36,562 nucleotides of DNA. Source: Clostridia bacterium. Its GTDB lineage: Bacteria > Bacillota > Clostridia > Christensenellales > Borkfalkiaceae. Positions 1-9,114 of this stretch are shown here, piece by piece; position 1 is the stretch's first letter, and the number at the start of each line of letters is the position of its first letter. Under the pieces are notes generated by a model. The model saw nothing but the letters and a program-made list of their open reading frames with translations. It was not told the origin of the DNA and ran no database searches. A program made the translations under genes and the position numbers. The stretch lies in assembly GCA_017886575.1 (NCBI GenBank), contig JAGHJP010000060.1:1-36562 (forward strand), read 5' to 3'.

Positions 1-525
1 ATCGGCGCGGGCGTGCCCAATTTGCAGCTCGACAATTCCATCGGCATCATGAAGGCGTATTCCTCCTGCGTGGGTGAGGGGCCCTTTGTCTGCGAATATT
101 TCGGCGAAAAGGCGGAGCGGCTCCGTGCGTTGGGCGGCGAATACGGGGCGGCGACGGGCAGACCCAGAAGGGTGGGGCCCTTCGACGTGCTCGCCTCCCG
201 CTACGGCATCCGCTGCCAGGGCGCGCGCGAGATCGCGCTGACCAAGCTGGACGTTCTGTCCGATTACGAAGAGATCGAGATCTGCACGGGCTACGAGCTG
301 AACGGCAAACGGCTGACGGAGTTCCCGTTCACCGACGTGCTCTCCGACTGCAAACCCGTGTTCGAAACGGTCAAGGGCTGGCACTGCGACATTTCCAAAT
401 GCCGCAAGAAAGAAGAGCTGCCCGAAGAGGCGCGCGATTACATCGCCTACATCGAGCGGGCGTGCGGCTGCTACATCAAGTACGTGTCCGTCGGCGCCGA
501 GCGCGAAGCGTATATCGTCATGTAA
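1..525 (+). CDS. purA: Adenylosuccinate synthetase, C-terminal part (5' end outside window)
   Basis: This is the last 174 residues of adenylosuccinate synthetase, which joins IMP and aspartate using GTP in the first committed step to AMP. The frame is open from base 1 (I-G-A-G-V-P-N), so the gene begins before the window; full-length family members have about 425-430 residues. Recognisable family blocks are the GEYGAATGRPRRVGPFD segment (the conserved GEYGTTTGRPRRCGW region that contributes to nucleotide and substrate binding) and the ALTKLDVLS block that follows it. The start at base 13 that a gene caller might choose (GTG) is internal. It is followed after 69 bases by dapF on the same strand, with no obvious terminator. 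Identity is very secure; only its length is unknown. Confidence 0.96.
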   Translation: MGAGVPNLQLDNSIGIMKAYSSCVGEGPFVCEYFGEKAERLRALGGEYGAATGRPRRVGPFDVLASRYGIRCQGAREIALTKLDVLSDYEEIEICTGYELNGKRLTEFPFTDVLSDCKPVFETVKGWHCDISKCRKKEELPEEARDYIAYIERACGCYIKYVSVGAEREAYIVM

Positions 526-594
526 CGCTTTCCGCCGCGGGCCGTCCGCCTGCGCCGGGAAACCTATTTTTTCCGCATCCGCATATACTGTGTT

Positions 595-1440
595 ATGCGG
601 AAAAAATTTTATAAAATGCACGGCACGGGCAACGACTATATCTTTTTCGACTGTATGGGGCGGGGCGTTCCCCACCCGCAGGCTCTGGCGCGGAAGTTGA
701 GCGACAGGCACTTCTCTGTCGGCGGCGACGGCGTCATTCTCATCGAAAAGAGCCGCATGGCGGACGCAAAGATGCGCATTTTCAACGCCGACGGCAGCGA
801 GGGAAAGATGTGCGGCAACGGCATCCGCTGCGTCGCCAAATATCTCTATGACAGCGGTCGCGTCCGCCGCAAGGAGATGAACGTGGAAACGCTCTCAGGC
901 GTCCGGCGGCTGACCGTGTATACGGGCGGGGATGGCGCCGTCTGCCGCGTCCGCGCGGACATGGGCAGGGCAAACCTGTCACCCGCCGCCGTGCCCGTTC
1001 TCCTGGAAGGGGAGCGCGCCGTCGGCCGCCCCGTCGAAATCGGCGGAAAGGAATACCGCGTCACCTGCGTCTGCATGGGCAATCCCCACTGCGTCGTGTT
1101 CGGCGCGCCGCCCGAGCCGTTCGGGGAAACGGGCAGGGCGTTCGAACACAGCCCGCTCTTTCCCGAGGGGGTCAACGCCGAATTCGTGCGCGTGTGCGGC
1201 AGAAACCGCCTGCGGGTGCGCGTTTGGGAGCGCGGCAGCGGCGAAACGCTCTCCTGCGGCACGGGCGCCTGCGCTTCCGCCGTCGCGGCGGTCGAAAACG
1301 GGCTTTGCGATTTCGGGCGCGACATCGCGGTGCGGCTGAAGGGGGGAGACCTGACCGTATGTTACACGTCCGAAGGGGTATATCTCACGGGCGGCGCCGC
1401 GCTGGCGTTCGTCGGCACGGCGGATATATCGGATATATAA
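595..1440 (+). CDS. dapF: Diaminopimelate epimerase
   Basis: Converts LL- to meso-diaminopimelate, the last step before lysine and the cross-linking residue of the cell wall. The protein has 281 residues, normal for the family, and opens with the typical [11 protein letters not shown] block. The two catalytic cysteines are visible: Cys73 in MCGNGIRC and Cys221 in SCGTGACAS. The start at 595 fits the family N-terminus, but there is no Shine-Dalgarno sequence before it. Instead a TATACT hexamer lies at 584-589, so transcription from it would begin almost on the ATG (see findings). The dapL-type aminotransferase 1.8 kb downstream supplies its substrate, so the two genes make up the final two steps of the aminotransferase route. 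pyrG follows after 56 bases. Confidence 0.96.
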   Translation: MRKKFYKMHGTGNDYIFFDCMGRGVPHPQALARKLSDRHFSVGGDGVILIEKSRMADAKMRIFNADGSEGKMCGNGIRCVAKYLYDSGRVRRKEMNVETLSGVRRLTVYTGGDGAVCRVRADMGRANLSPAAVPVLLEGERAVGRPVEIGGKEYRVTCVCMGNPHCVVFGAPPEPFGETGRAFEHSPLFPEGVNAEFVRVCGRNRLRVRVWERGSGETLSCGTGACASAVAAVENGLCDFGRDIAVRLKGGDLTVCYTSEGVYLTGGAALAFVGTADISDI

Positions 1441-1496
1441 AGAGAGAAAAAACAAGAACAAGCATAAAAAATTTTTTACGGAGAGGAAAATCGAGT

Positions 1497-3113
1497 ATGA
1501 CAAAGTACATTTTTGTTACGGGCGGCGTCGTGTCCGGCCTGGGCAAGGGCATCACGGCGGCGTCGCTGGGCAGGCTCTTGAAGATGCGCGGGTATAAGGT
1601 GGCTTCGCAGAAGCTCGATCCGTACATCAACATCGACCCCGGCACGATGAGCCCCTTCCAGCACGGGGAGGTCTTCGTCACCGACGACGGCGCGGAGACC
1701 GACCTCGACCTCGGGCACTACGAGCGGTTCATCGACGAGGATCTGAACAAGTACTCCAACCTGACCACGGGCAAAGTGTACTGGAACGTGCTCAACAAGG
1801 AGCGCAACGGCGAATATCTCGGGCAGACCGTGCAGGTCATCCCGCACGTCACCAACGAGATCAAGGCGTTCATCTATGAGGTCGGCAAAACCACGGGCGC
1901 GGATATCGTCATCACGGAGATCGGCGGCACGACGGGCGACATCGAAAGCCAGCCCTTCATCGAAGCCATCCGCCAGGTCGCCCGCGAGGTCGGCAGGGAA
2001 AACTGCTGCTTTATCCACGTCACCCTCGTTCCCTACATTTCGGGTTCGGACGAGTTCAAGTCCAAGCCCACTCAGCATTCCGTCAAGGAATTGCAGGGCA
2101 TGGGCATCGCGCCCGACATCATCATTGCCCGCGTGGACGCACCCATGCCGCAATATGTCAAGGACAAGATCGCCATGTTCTGCAACGTGGAACCGCGTTG
2201 CTGCATCGAAAACCTCACCGTTCCCGTGCTCTACGAGGCGCCCCTCATGCTCGAAAAGAGCAAATTTTCGCAGATCGTCTGCGACATTCTGCACCTGAAG
2301 TCCAAGCCCATCGACCTGAGCGCCTGGCAGGCGCTCATCGACCGCATTCATGCCCGCAACAAGACGGTCAAGATCGCCCTCTGCGGCAAATACGTGCAGC
2401 TCCACGACGCCTATCTCTCCGTCGCCGAGGCGCTCGCGCATGCGGGGTACGAGAACGGCGCCAAGGTGGACATCTCTTGGGTGGACACCGAAAAATTGAC
2501 GCCCGAAAACGTGGAAGAAACACTGCGGGACATGGACGGCATCATCATGCCGGGCGGCTTCGGCGGCCGCGGCATCGAAGGCATGGTCCTTGCCTGCCGC
2601 TACGCGCGCGAGCACAACATTCCCTATTTCGGCATCTGCCTCGGCATGCAGATCGCTGTCATCGAATACGCGCGCGACGTCTTGGGTTACGCCGACGCCA
2701 ATTCCTCCGAATTCGACATTCTGAGCACGCACAAGGTCATCGACCTCATGCCCGATCAGTACGGCGTCAAAATGGGCGGTACCATGCGTCTGGGGGCGTA
2801 CCCCTGCAAGGTCATCGGCGCCATCATGAAGCGCGCCTACGGCACGGACACGATCTCCGAGCGGCACCGCCACCGCTTCGAGTTCAACAACGAATACCGC
2901 GACGAACTCGAAAAAGCGGGCATGGTCATCGCGGGCACGTCGCCCGACGGGTCGCTCTGCGAGGCGGTGGAAGTCCCCGCCAACGACTTCTTCATCGGCG
3001 TGCAGTTCCACCCCGAGTTCAAGTCCCGCCCGGACAACGCCCATCCCATCTTCCGCGAGTTCATCGCCGCGGCGGTCAAAAAGATGCGGGAGCGCAAGGC
3101 GGCAAAGAAATAA
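1497..3113 (+). CDS. pyrG: CTP synthase
   Basis: Makes CTP from UTP, ATP and glutamine. The protein has 538 residues, the usual family length. The N-terminal synthetase domain begins with [21 protein letters not shown], carrying the nucleotide-binding loop. The C-terminal class I glutamine amidotransferase domain has nucleophile Cys381 in GICLGMQ, and His505 and Glu507 in FHPEF. I chose ATG 1497 because it has a GGAGAGG ribosome site upstream and matches the family N-terminus; the open frame continues far upstream inside dapF, but that part is out-of-frame shadow. It probably shares a transcript with dapF. A gap of 105 bases containing one copy of the GGGCATGC-type motif separates it from the next gene. 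Confidence 0.97.
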   Translation: MTKYIFVTGGVVSGLGKGITAASLGRLLKMRGYKVASQKLDPYINIDPGTMSPFQHGEVFVTDDGAETDLDLGHYERFIDEDLNKYSNLTTGKVYWNVLNKERNGEYLGQTVQVIPHVTNEIKAFIYEVGKTTGADIVITEIGGTTGDIESQPFIEAIRQVAREVGRENCCFIHVTLVPYISGSDEFKSKPTQHSVKELQGMGIAPDIIIARVDAPMPQYVKDKIAMFCNVEPRCCIENLTVPVLYEAPLMLEKSKFSQIVCDILHLKSKPIDLSAWQALIDRIHARNKTVKIALCGKYVQLHDAYLSVAEALAHAGYENGAKVDISWVDTEKLTPENVEETLRDMDGIIMPGGFGGRGIEGMVLACRYAREHNIPYFGICLGMQIAVIEYARDVLGYADANSSEFDILSTHKVIDLMPDQYGVKMGGTMRLGAYPCKVIGAIMKRAYGTDTISERHRHRFEFNNEYRDELEKAGMVIAGTSPDGSLCEAVEVPANDFFIGVQFHPEFKSRPDNAHPIFREFIAAAVKKMRERKAAKK

Positions 3114-3152
3114 GGCTGCCCGGAAAGTAGATAAAAGAGAGCGAAAAAATAC

Positions 3153-3172
3153 CGTTCGCCGCGGGCATGCTC
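3153..3172. repeat. Dispersed CGTT-N6-GGGCATGCCC motif, variant copy
   Basis: In the pyrG-dapL gap the bases CGTT are followed after six bases by GGGCATGCTC, one mismatch from the 10-base palindrome found in other gaps of this window. It is the same spacing as at 12430, 6140 and 35108. Its function is unknown. Confidence 0.45.
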
Positions 3173-3218
3173 CTGGCGGGCCGAGCGGAAACCAAAGGAA
3201 ATAAGGTCATAGAATCGT

Positions 3219-4406
3219 ATGAAACTGAACACCAATTATTGCAATCTTTCGGAGAGTTATCTCTTCTCCACCATCGCCCATAAGGTCAGCGAATATCAGG
3301 CGGCGCATCCCGATCAGAAGATCCTGCGCCTGGGCATCGGCGACGTCACGCTGCCGCTTGCGCCCGCGGTCATCGCCGCCATGCACGAAGCCGTGGACGA
3401 AATGTCCGAAAAGGAGACCTTCCGCGGCTACGGTCCCGAACAGGGCTATGATTTTCTGCGCGGGAGCATCCAGGGCTATTATGCCCGCCGCGGCATTTCC
3501 CTCGATCTGAGCGAGATCTTCGTCTCCGACGGCGCAAAGTCCGACTGCGGCAACATTCTCGACATCTTCGCGCAGGACAACGTCGTCTTGGTGCCCGACC
3601 CCGTCTATCCCGTCTATGTCGATACCAACGTCATGGCGGGCAGGAAGATCCTGTACATGAACGCGACGGCGGAAAACGGGTTTTTGCCCATGCCCGACGA
3701 AAGCGTGCATGCCGACATTATCTATCTCTGTTCTCCCAACAATCCCACGGGCGCGGCATATACCGCCGCGCAGTTGCAGGCATGGGTGGACTATGCGCAC
3801 AAAAACAACGCCGTCATTCTCTATGACGCGGCATATGAAAGTTTTGCCGCCGAAGGGGCCGCGCGCAGCATTTACGAAGCAGAGGGGGCAAAGGATTGCG
3901 CCATCGAACTCTGTTCGTTCTCCAAGACGGCGGGGTTCACGGGTACCCGCTGCGGCTACACCGTCGTGCCGCAGGCGCTCGTCTTTGACGGCATGAGCTG
4001 CAATAAATTCTGGCTCCGCCGCCAGACGACCAAATTCAACGGCGTTTCCTACATTGTCCAGCGCGGCGCGGCGGCGGTGTTCACCGAGGAGGGGGAAAAA
4101 CAGATCCGCGCCAACATCGACTTTTACCGCAACAACGCCAAGATCGTTTCGGACACGCTGGACCGGTTGGGCATCTTCTACACGGGCGGCAAAAATTCGC
4201 CCTATATCTGGCTGCAATGCCCGAATCATATGAAGAGCTGGGACTTCTTCGATCTGCTGTTGAACGAAGTGCAGGTGGTCGGCACGCCGGGCAGCGGTTT
4301 CGGCAGGAACGGCGAGGGGTTCTTCCGCCTCACGGCGTTCGGCAGCGAGGAAACTACGCGCGAGGCTTGCGCCCGCATCGAAAAACTGCTCGGGGCGGGC
4401 AAATAA
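3219..4406 (+). CDS. dapL: LL-diaminopimelate aminotransferase
   Basis: A PLP-dependent class I/II aminotransferase of 395 residues that converts tetrahydrodipicolinate directly to LL-diaminopimelate, bypassing the acylated intermediates of the DapD/DapE route. The NLSESYLF opening, the RLGIGDVTLPL segment, the substrate loop SPNNPTG, the YDAAYESF block and the PLP-binding Lys236 in SFSKTAGFTGTRCGY match the DapL subfamily rather than plain aspartate aminotransferases. Start ATG 3219 has a purine-rich AAGGAAATAAGG stretch upstream. Together with dapF nearby, it points to meso-diaminopimelate peptidoglycan made through the aminotransferase pathway. A GC-rich hairpin follows the stop codon before malQ. 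Confidence 0.93.
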   Translation: MKLNTNYCNLSESYLFSTIAHKVSEYQAAHPDQKILRLGIGDVTLPLAPAVIAAMHEAVDEMSEKETFRGYGPEQGYDFLRGSIQGYYARRGISLDLSEIFVSDGAKSDCGNILDIFAQDNVVLVPDPVYPVYVDTNVMAGRKILYMNATAENGFLPMPDESVHADIIYLCSPNNPTGAAYTAAQLQAWVDYAHKNNAVILYDAAYESFAAEGAARSIYEAEGAKDCAIELCSFSKTAGFTGTRCGYTVVPQALVFDGMSCNKFWLRRQTTKFNGVSYIVQRGAAAVFTEEGEKQIRANIDFYRNNAKIVSDTLDRLGIFYTGGKNSPYIWLQCPNHMKSWDFFDLLLNEVQVVGTPGSGFGRNGEGFFRLTAFGSEETTREACARIEKLLGAGK

Positions 4407-4426
4407 AAAGTTACGGCATTCAATCG

Positions 4427-4448
4427 GCGCGGCGCGTTTGCGCCGCGC
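4427..4448. other. GC-rich hairpin between dapL and malQ
   Basis: A perfect nine-base stem (GCGCGGCGC and GCGCCGCGC) closes a GTTT loop between the dapL stop and the malQ start. No T-run follows, so it is not a standard terminator; it may be an RNA stability element or a weak attenuator. Confidence 0.5.
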
Positions 4449-4496
4449 ATACGTTATAACGAGAGAAAAGTTATCGAGAGGGAGAAGAAGAGAACC

Positions 4497-6020
4497 ATGG
4501 ATAAGAATTTTCGTCCCGTCAACGCGCCCGGCGCGCGTTCGGCGGGCGTGCTGCTGCATATTTCCTCCCTGCCCGGGCGGTACGGCATCGGGTCGCTGGG
4601 CAGAGAGGCGTATGCCTTCGTCGATTTTTTGCGGGAGGCGGGTGTAAGGTATTGGCAGGTCCTGCCCCTGGCGCAGACGGGCTTCGGCGACTCGCCCTAT
4701 CAGTCCGTTTCCTGCAACTCGGGCAATCCCTATTTCATCGATCCCGAAACGCTCTTTTCCCGCGGGCTCTTGACGGAGAACGAATTAAAGCAGGCATCCA
4801 TGCCCAAAAAATCGGTGGATTACGCAAAACTCTATCACAAGCGTTATCCGCTTTTGAGAAAGGCGTTTTCCCGCTTCGACAAGACGGACGCCGCCTTCTG
4901 CGCATTCGTGGAACAGGGGGAGTTTCGCGCCTATGCCGAGTTCATGACCGTCAAAAAGAAGTTCGGCGGCAGAAGTTTTGCCGAATGGGACGAAAAATTC
5001 AAATTCAACGACCGCAAAACGGTGGAGGGATACATTGCCGGAAATCGGGAGGAATACCTCTTCTGGCAATGGCTGCAATTTGAATTTTTTCGCGAGTGGC
5101 ATGCCCTCAAAGACTATGCCAACGCGCGGGGCGTTTATCTCATCGGCGATATCCCTCTGTACGTGGCGTACGACAGCGCGGACGTCTGGAGCCGCCCTGA
5201 ACTCTTCAAACTGGACAAAAACCGCGCCATGACCGAAGTGGCGGGCTGCCCGCCAGATTATTTTTCCGCCGAAGGGCAGCTTTGGGGCAACCCGCTCTAC
5301 GATTGGGAAAGACAGAGGAAGGACGGCTACGCCTGGTGGGTGGACCGCCTGGCGTCGGCGCTGGACACCTTCGACGTGGTGCGCGTCGATCATTTCCGCG
5401 GGCTGGACCGCTATTACGCCATTCCCGCGGGCAACAAGAACGCCGTCGTCGGCCGTTGGTGCGACGGGCCGAAAAATGCGCTCTTCAAAGCGGCAAAAAA
5501 GCGGTTCGGCGCGCTCAGCGTCATTGCCGAAGACCTCGGCGTGATGGACGACGGGGTGCGGAAACTCCTGAAAGACACGGGTTTCCCCGGCATGAAGATC
5601 CTGCTCTTCGCCTTCGAGGGGGGAGAGAACGACTATCTGCCCAAAAACATCAGGCACAACAGCGTCTGTTATACGGGCACGCACGACAACGACACGGCGG
5701 TCGGGTACCTCAAACGACAGAATCCCGCCTTTCTGAAATTCGTCCGAAAGAATATCCGCGCCGCACTGGAAAGCCGCGGGCTTTCCCATTCGCTGCGCGG
5801 TTATAAAAACATTGCGGACGCCCTGCTGCACCTGCTCTTCGAGTGCGATGCCTGTCTGTCCGTCGTGCCTGTGCAGGATTTGCTCTTCCTCGACAACGCG
5901 GCGCGCATGAACACGCCCTCCACCAACGAGGTCAACTGGCGGTTCCGCTTGAAAGCGCTGCCTTCCGCTGCGGATGCGGCAAGGCTGCACGCATTTTTGG
6001 AACGCTATCACAGACTGTGA
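4497..6020 (+). CDS. malQ: 4-alpha-glucanotransferase (amylomaltase, GH77)
   Basis: Transfers alpha-1,4-glucan segments between maltodextrins, serving glycogen and maltodextrin turnover in the cytoplasm. The protein has 507 residues, normal for the compact bacterial GH77 enzymes. It opens with AGVLLHISSLPGRYGIGSLG, and shows the QVLPLAQTGFGDSPYQS block, the nucleophile aspartate in DVVRVDHFRGLDRY, the general acid glutamate in VIAEDLGVMDD and the aspartate in GTHDNDTAVGY. The ribosome site is the purine-rich GAGAGGGAGAAGAAGAG stretch before ATG 4497. The gene ends against a strong bidirectional terminator that it shares with the facing P-type ATPase. Confidence 0.96.
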   Translation: MDKNFRPVNAPGARSAGVLLHISSLPGRYGIGSLGREAYAFVDFLREAGVRYWQVLPLAQTGFGDSPYQSVSCNSGNPYFIDPETLFSRGLLTENELKQASMPKKSVDYAKLYHKRYPLLRKAFSRFDKTDAAFCAFVEQGEFRAYAEFMTVKKKFGGRSFAEWDEKFKFNDRKTVEGYIAGNREEYLFWQWLQFEFFREWHALKDYANARGVYLIGDIPLYVAYDSADVWSRPELFKLDKNRAMTEVAGCPPDYFSAEGQLWGNPLYDWERQRKDGYAWWVDRLASALDTFDVVRVDHFRGLDRYYAIPAGNKNAVVGRWCDGPKNALFKAAKKRFGALSVIAEDLGVMDDGVRKLLKDTGFPGMKILLFAFEGGENDYLPKNIRHNSVCYTGTHDNDTAVGYLKRQNPAFLKFVRKNIRAALESRGLSHSLRGYKNIADALLHLLFECDACLSVVPVQDLLFLDNAARMNTPSTNEVNWRFRLKALPSAADAARLHAFLERYHRL

Positions 6021-6084
6021 TTTTCCCGTCCGGGAAGGGAGAGAGGAAACGCGTCAAAGATCGCAATTTCATGAAAAACAGAGA

Positions 6085-6115
6085 GCGCCCCGTGGCAAAA
6101 AATGCCGCGGGGCGC
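6085..6115. terminator. Bidirectional terminator between malQ and the P-type ATPase
   Basis: A 13-base stem (GCGCCCCGTGGCA against TGCCGCGGGGCGC, one G-U pair) with an A-rich loop. T-rich sequence follows at 6125-6139 on + and a TTTTT run follows at 6076-6080 on -, so it can serve both converging genes. Confidence 0.75.
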
Positions 6116-6139
6116 CATGCGTTATCTTTTTCTTTTTTT

Positions 6140-6159
6140 CGTTATTTTCGGGCATGCCG
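6140..6159. repeat. Dispersed CGTT-N6-GGGCATGCC motif in a convergent gap
   Basis: CGTT, six bases, then GGGCATGCCG, nine of ten bases of the palindrome GGGCATGCCC. It lies between two converging genes, just after the shared terminator hairpin. Copies occur in the other convergent gaps (see findings). Confidence 0.5.
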
Positions 6160-6167
6160 CCCGTCTT

Positions 6168-8795
6168 TCATGTAGTGTGTCTTTTTTTATAGAAAAGGGC
6201 GATCGCCTTGTATATCTCCATGACCACGATGGGGACGAGGCAGAACCCGAGCGCGATGAGATAGCCGTACCAGGGCAGGTACGCCATGCCGAACACGGTC
6301 ACGACGCCGGGGGTGAAGATCAAGAAGGCGATGAGCGCCGCGGAGAGGAGGGCGACCAGGTTGAGCGTGCGGTTGCCGAAGGGACCCGTGACGAACAGCG
6401 ATTTGTCCGAACGCATGTTATAGGCATGCAGGGTCTTGGCGAAAGCGAGGATCAAAAACGCCATCGTCCTGCCTCCTTCCACGCTGCCGCCCGTCATCCA
6501 CTTGCCGAGGACATACCCGCCCAGCGTCAGTGCGGCGAACATGCACCCCTGCAACACGATCTCCAAGCCGTATCCGCGGGCGAACAGTCCTTCGCTTTTG
6601 GGCTTCGGCTTGCGGTCCATGATGTCAGGCTCGCTCTTTTCCAGACCGAGCGCGACGGCGGGCAGGGAGTCGGTGATGAGGTTGATCCAAAGGAGCTGAA
6701 TGGAGGAGAAGGGGGATTCCTGCCAGAGGATCATGGCGAGGAATACGGTGATGATCTCGCTGATGTTGGTGCCCAGCAGGAAACCGACGACCTTTTTGAT
6801 GTTGGCGTAGATGCTCCGCCCTTCCTTCACGGCGTCCACGATGGTGGCAAAGTTGTCGTCCGAAAGGGTCATGTCTGCCGCGCCCTTGGCGACGTCCGTG
6901 CCCGTGATGCCCATGGCGCAGCCGATGTCGGCGGCTTTCAGGGCGGGCGCGTCGTTCACGCCGTCCCCCGTCATCGCCACCACTTCGCCTTTCTTCTGCC
7001 ACGCCTTGACGATGCGTATCTTATTCTCGGGCGAAACGCGGGCGTAGACGGCGATGTTGCGCACTTCTTTGTCCAGTTCTTCGTCCGTCATACTGTCGAG
7101 TTCGGCGCCCGTCACGGCGCGGTCGCCGTCCTGCAAAATGCCCAACTCCCGCGCGATGGCGGAGGCGGTCACGATGTGATCGCCCGTGATCATGACGGGC
7201 TTGATGCCCGCGCGGCGGCAGACGGCCACCGCTTCCTTGGCTTCGGGGCGGGGCGGGTCGATCATGCCCACCAGTCCCATAAAGGTCAGCCCGCTTTCCA
7301 GCGCCTCGGAAGTCGGTTCGGCGGGGATCTCGTCGATGACCTTGCAGCCGATGGCAAGCACGCGCAGGGCGGAGGCACTCATCTCTTCGTTCACCGCCTT
7401 TGCCCGTTCGATGCCGCCCGCCACGCACCGCGACGCCATGATGTCGAACGCGCCCTTGACGATGACCACGTTTTTTCCGTCGATGCGGTTGACCGTCGTC
7501 ATCAGTTTGCGGTCGGAGTCGAAGGGCAGTTCGGCAAGGCGGGGGTACTTTCCGTTGAGTTCGCTCTTGGGGGAGCCTGCCTGCTGCGCCGCCAGCACGA
7601 TGGCGGTCTCCGTGGGGTCGCCGATGTGCACTGTCTTACCGTTCTCGAACCGCACGGCGCCGTCGCAGCAGAGCGCGGCGTAGTCCAAAAGTTTTCTTTC
7701 CTTTTCGTCGTAATCGCCGTTGCAGTCGGAGACTTTTCCGCCGTCGGCATAGATCTTCACCAGCGTCATGCGGTTCTGCGTGAGCGTGCCCGTCTTATCC
7801 GAACAGATGACCGAGGCGCTGCCCAGCGTCTCTACGGCGGGCAGGCGGCGGATGACGGCGTTCTTTTTGACCATGCGCGTGACGCCCAAAGACAGCACGA
7901 TGGTGACGATGGCGGGCAGCCCTTCGGGGATGGCGGCGACCGCCAGGGATACCGCCGTCATGAACATCTCCATCACGTTCTGTTTGGCGATGATGCCGAT
8001 GACGAAGATGACGGCGCACGCCGCCAGCATGACGATGCCTAAAATTTTGCCGAGGTCGGCAAGTTTCTGCTGCAAGGGGGTCTTGGACTCCTTTTCGCCC
8101 GAAAGAAGTCCGGCGATCTTGCCCATTTCGGTGCGCATGCCCGTGCCCGTGACCACGGCGGTCGCCGTGCCGTAGGTGACCGAGCAGCCCGAAAACACCA
8201 TGTTGCCGCGGTCGCCCACGGGCGCGTTTTTGGCGATCTCCGCCTCGGCGTTCTTTTCGGCGGGGACCGATTCGCCCGTCAGGGCGGACTCCTCGCTCTT
8301 TAAGTTGACACTTTTGAGAAGGCGCGCGTCGGCGGGCACGAAATCGCCCGCCTCCAGGTGAATGATGTCGCCGGGGACGAGTGCGGCGGAGGGGACGATC
8401 TTTTCTTCGCCGTCCCGCAACACGCGCGCGTGCGGCGCGGACATATTCTTCAAGGCGTCCAGCGCCTTTTCGGCCTTGCTCTCCTGCAGCATGCCCATGA
8501 TCGCGTTGAGCACGACGATGAACACGATCAGGGCGGGCTCGATGAATTCCATGGGTTCGCCCTCCACGCAGGCGACGGCGAAAGAGACGACCGCGGCGAC
8601 GAGCAGAATGATGATCATGACGTCCTTGAACTGCTCCAAAAACCGCTGCGCCATGCTCTTTTTCTTTCTCTCGCGCATCCGGTTCTCGCCGCATTCGGCG
8701 CGGCGGCGGGAAACCTCCTCTTCGGTCAGCCCGCGCGCAGGGTCGGTCTTGAGTTCGCGCAAGATCACCTCGCGCGTCCGGCAATGGTCGTTCAT
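6168..8795 (-). CDS. Calcium-type P-type ATPase (P2A-like cation exporter)
   Basis: An 875-residue membrane pump that uses ATP to move divalent cations out of the cytoplasm. The parts appear in order: an N-terminal cation-ATPase domain, the actuator loop TGES at 173-176, the membrane helix with the PEGLP ion-site word at 290-294, the phosphorylated Asp333 in CSDKTGTLTQN, and the hinge TGDGVNDAPALKAADIGCAMG. A C-terminal set of membrane helices follows. PEGLP and the overall plan match SERCA/PMR1-type calcium pumps rather than heavy-metal P1B pumps, since no CPC motif is present. The leader carries a probable yybP-ykoY riboswitch, a class that senses manganese and often precedes such ATPases, so manganese export is as likely as calcium export. 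Start ATG 8795 has an AAAGGAG ribosome site. Confidence 0.94.
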   Translation of the reverse strand: MNDHCRTREVILRELKTDPARGLTEEEVSRRRAECGENRMRERKKKSMAQRFLEQFKDVMIIILLVAAVVSFAVACVEGEPMEFIEPALIVFIVVLNAIMGMLQESKAEKALDALKNMSAPHARVLRDGEEKIVPSAALVPGDIIHLEAGDFVPADARLLKSVNLKSEESALTGESVPAEKNAEAEIAKNAPVGDRGNMVFSGCSVTYGTATAVVTGTGMRTEMGKIAGLLSGEKESKTPLQQKLADLGKILGIVMLAACAVIFVIGIIAKQNVMEMFMTAVSLAVAAIPEGLPAIVTIVLSLGVTRMVKKNAVIRRLPAVETLGSASVICSDKTGTLTQNRMTLVKIYADGGKVSDCNGDYDEKERKLLDYAALCCDGAVRFENGKTVHIGDPTETAIVLAAQQAGSPKSELNGKYPRLAELPFDSDRKLMTTVNRIDGKNVVIVKGAFDIMASRCVAGGIERAKAVNEEMSASALRVLAIGCKVIDEIPAEPTSEALESGLTFMGLVGMIDPPRPEAKEAVAVCRRAGIKPVMITGDHIVTASAIARELGILQDGDRAVTGAELDSMTDEELDKEVRNIAVYARVSPENKIRIVKAWQKKGEVVAMTGDGVNDAPALKAADIGCAMGITGTDVAKGAADMTLSDDNFATIVDAVKEGRSIYANIKKVVGFLLGTNISEIITVFLAMILWQESPFSSIQLLWINLITDSLPAVALGLEKSEPDIMDRKPKPKSEGLFARGYGLEIVLQGCMFAALTLGGYVLGKWMTGGSVEGGRTMAFLILAFAKTLHAYNMRSDKSLFVTGPFGNRTLNLVALLSAALIAFLIFTPGVVTVFGMAYLPWYGYLIALGFCLVPIVVMEIYKAIALFYKKRHTT

Positions 8796-8815
8796 TTTTT
8801 CATGCTCCTTTCGTA

Positions 8816-8854
8816 TAAAAATAAAAAGACTTCCGGCTTGTGACCGAAAGTCTT
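8816..8854 (-). terminator. Riboswitch-associated intrinsic terminator before the ATPase
   Basis: On the minus strand an 11-base stem (AAGACTTTCGG with CCGGAAGTCTT, one mismatch) is followed by a T-rich run, ending about 20 bases before the ATPase start. It lies after the aptamer-like element, as expected of the expression platform of a transcriptional riboswitch. Confidence 0.8.
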
Positions 8855-8859
8855 GTCAT

Positions 8860-8950
8860 TCCGCGAATCAAATCGGCGAAACCGATGAAAACACCGAAAA
8901 CCATCGTTCGGGTGCTGTTGCCTTCATCGTCAGGACTACTCCCTTTCTGT
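8860..8950 (-). promoter_or_regulatory. Probable yybP-ykoY (manganese) riboswitch aptamer
   Basis: Read on the minus strand, the transcript would start with the conserved yybP-ykoY block AAAGGGAGTAG (8939-8949), followed by TCCTGACGATGAAGG and the second conserved segment GGCAACAGC. Paired regions and an intrinsic terminator then follow before a P-type cation ATPase. I recognise the class from the GGGAGTAG and AACAGC elements and their order. In known members Mn2+ binding disrupts the terminator and turns the gene on. The 3' boundary is approximate. A covariance-model search (Rfam RF00080) would settle it. Confidence 0.75.
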
Positions 8951-8957
8951 ATGCAAC

Positions 8958-8986
8958 AGTATAAATCAATCTTCCGGCTTTGTCAA
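8958..8986 (-). promoter_or_regulatory. SigA-type promoter of the riboswitch-ATPase transcript
   Basis: On the minus strand, TTGACA (8981-8986), a 17-base spacer and TATACT (8958-8963). Transcription would begin about 8951, right at the start of the aptamer-like element. Confidence 0.85.
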
Positions 8987-9037
8987 GGATTTTCACCGAT
9001 ATATTTTCACTCTCTTTCAAATTTTCATGCGGGAAGC

Positions 9038-9096
9038 GGAAAAAGAGGGGATCTTTTTGCCCGCCGGGCAAGTTCGCTTGGTTTTCCCTCTTTTCC
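9038..9096. terminator. Probable terminator region downstream of radA
   Basis: Long inverted repeat GGAAAAAGAGGG (9038-9049) and CCCTCTTTTCC (9086-9096) enclosing a smaller TTGCCC-GGC-GGGCAA hairpin. It lies just past the radA stop on the minus strand; T-rich stretches are within the arms rather than cleanly after them, so the call is tentative. Confidence 0.45.
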
Positions 9097-9114
9097 GTTC
9101 CGCGCGGACATGGG

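Noticed and set aside
4427-4448. GC hairpin after dapL as an intrinsic terminator
   Set aside because: No T-run follows on either side, so it was kept only as a hairpin of unknown role.
6102-8042. 646-residue open frame on + across the P-type ATPase gene
   Set aside because: It lies opposite a secure gene with all P-type ATPase motifs; its translation is low-complexity (Asp, His, Arg-rich) without family features, as expected for antisense frames in GC-rich DNA.
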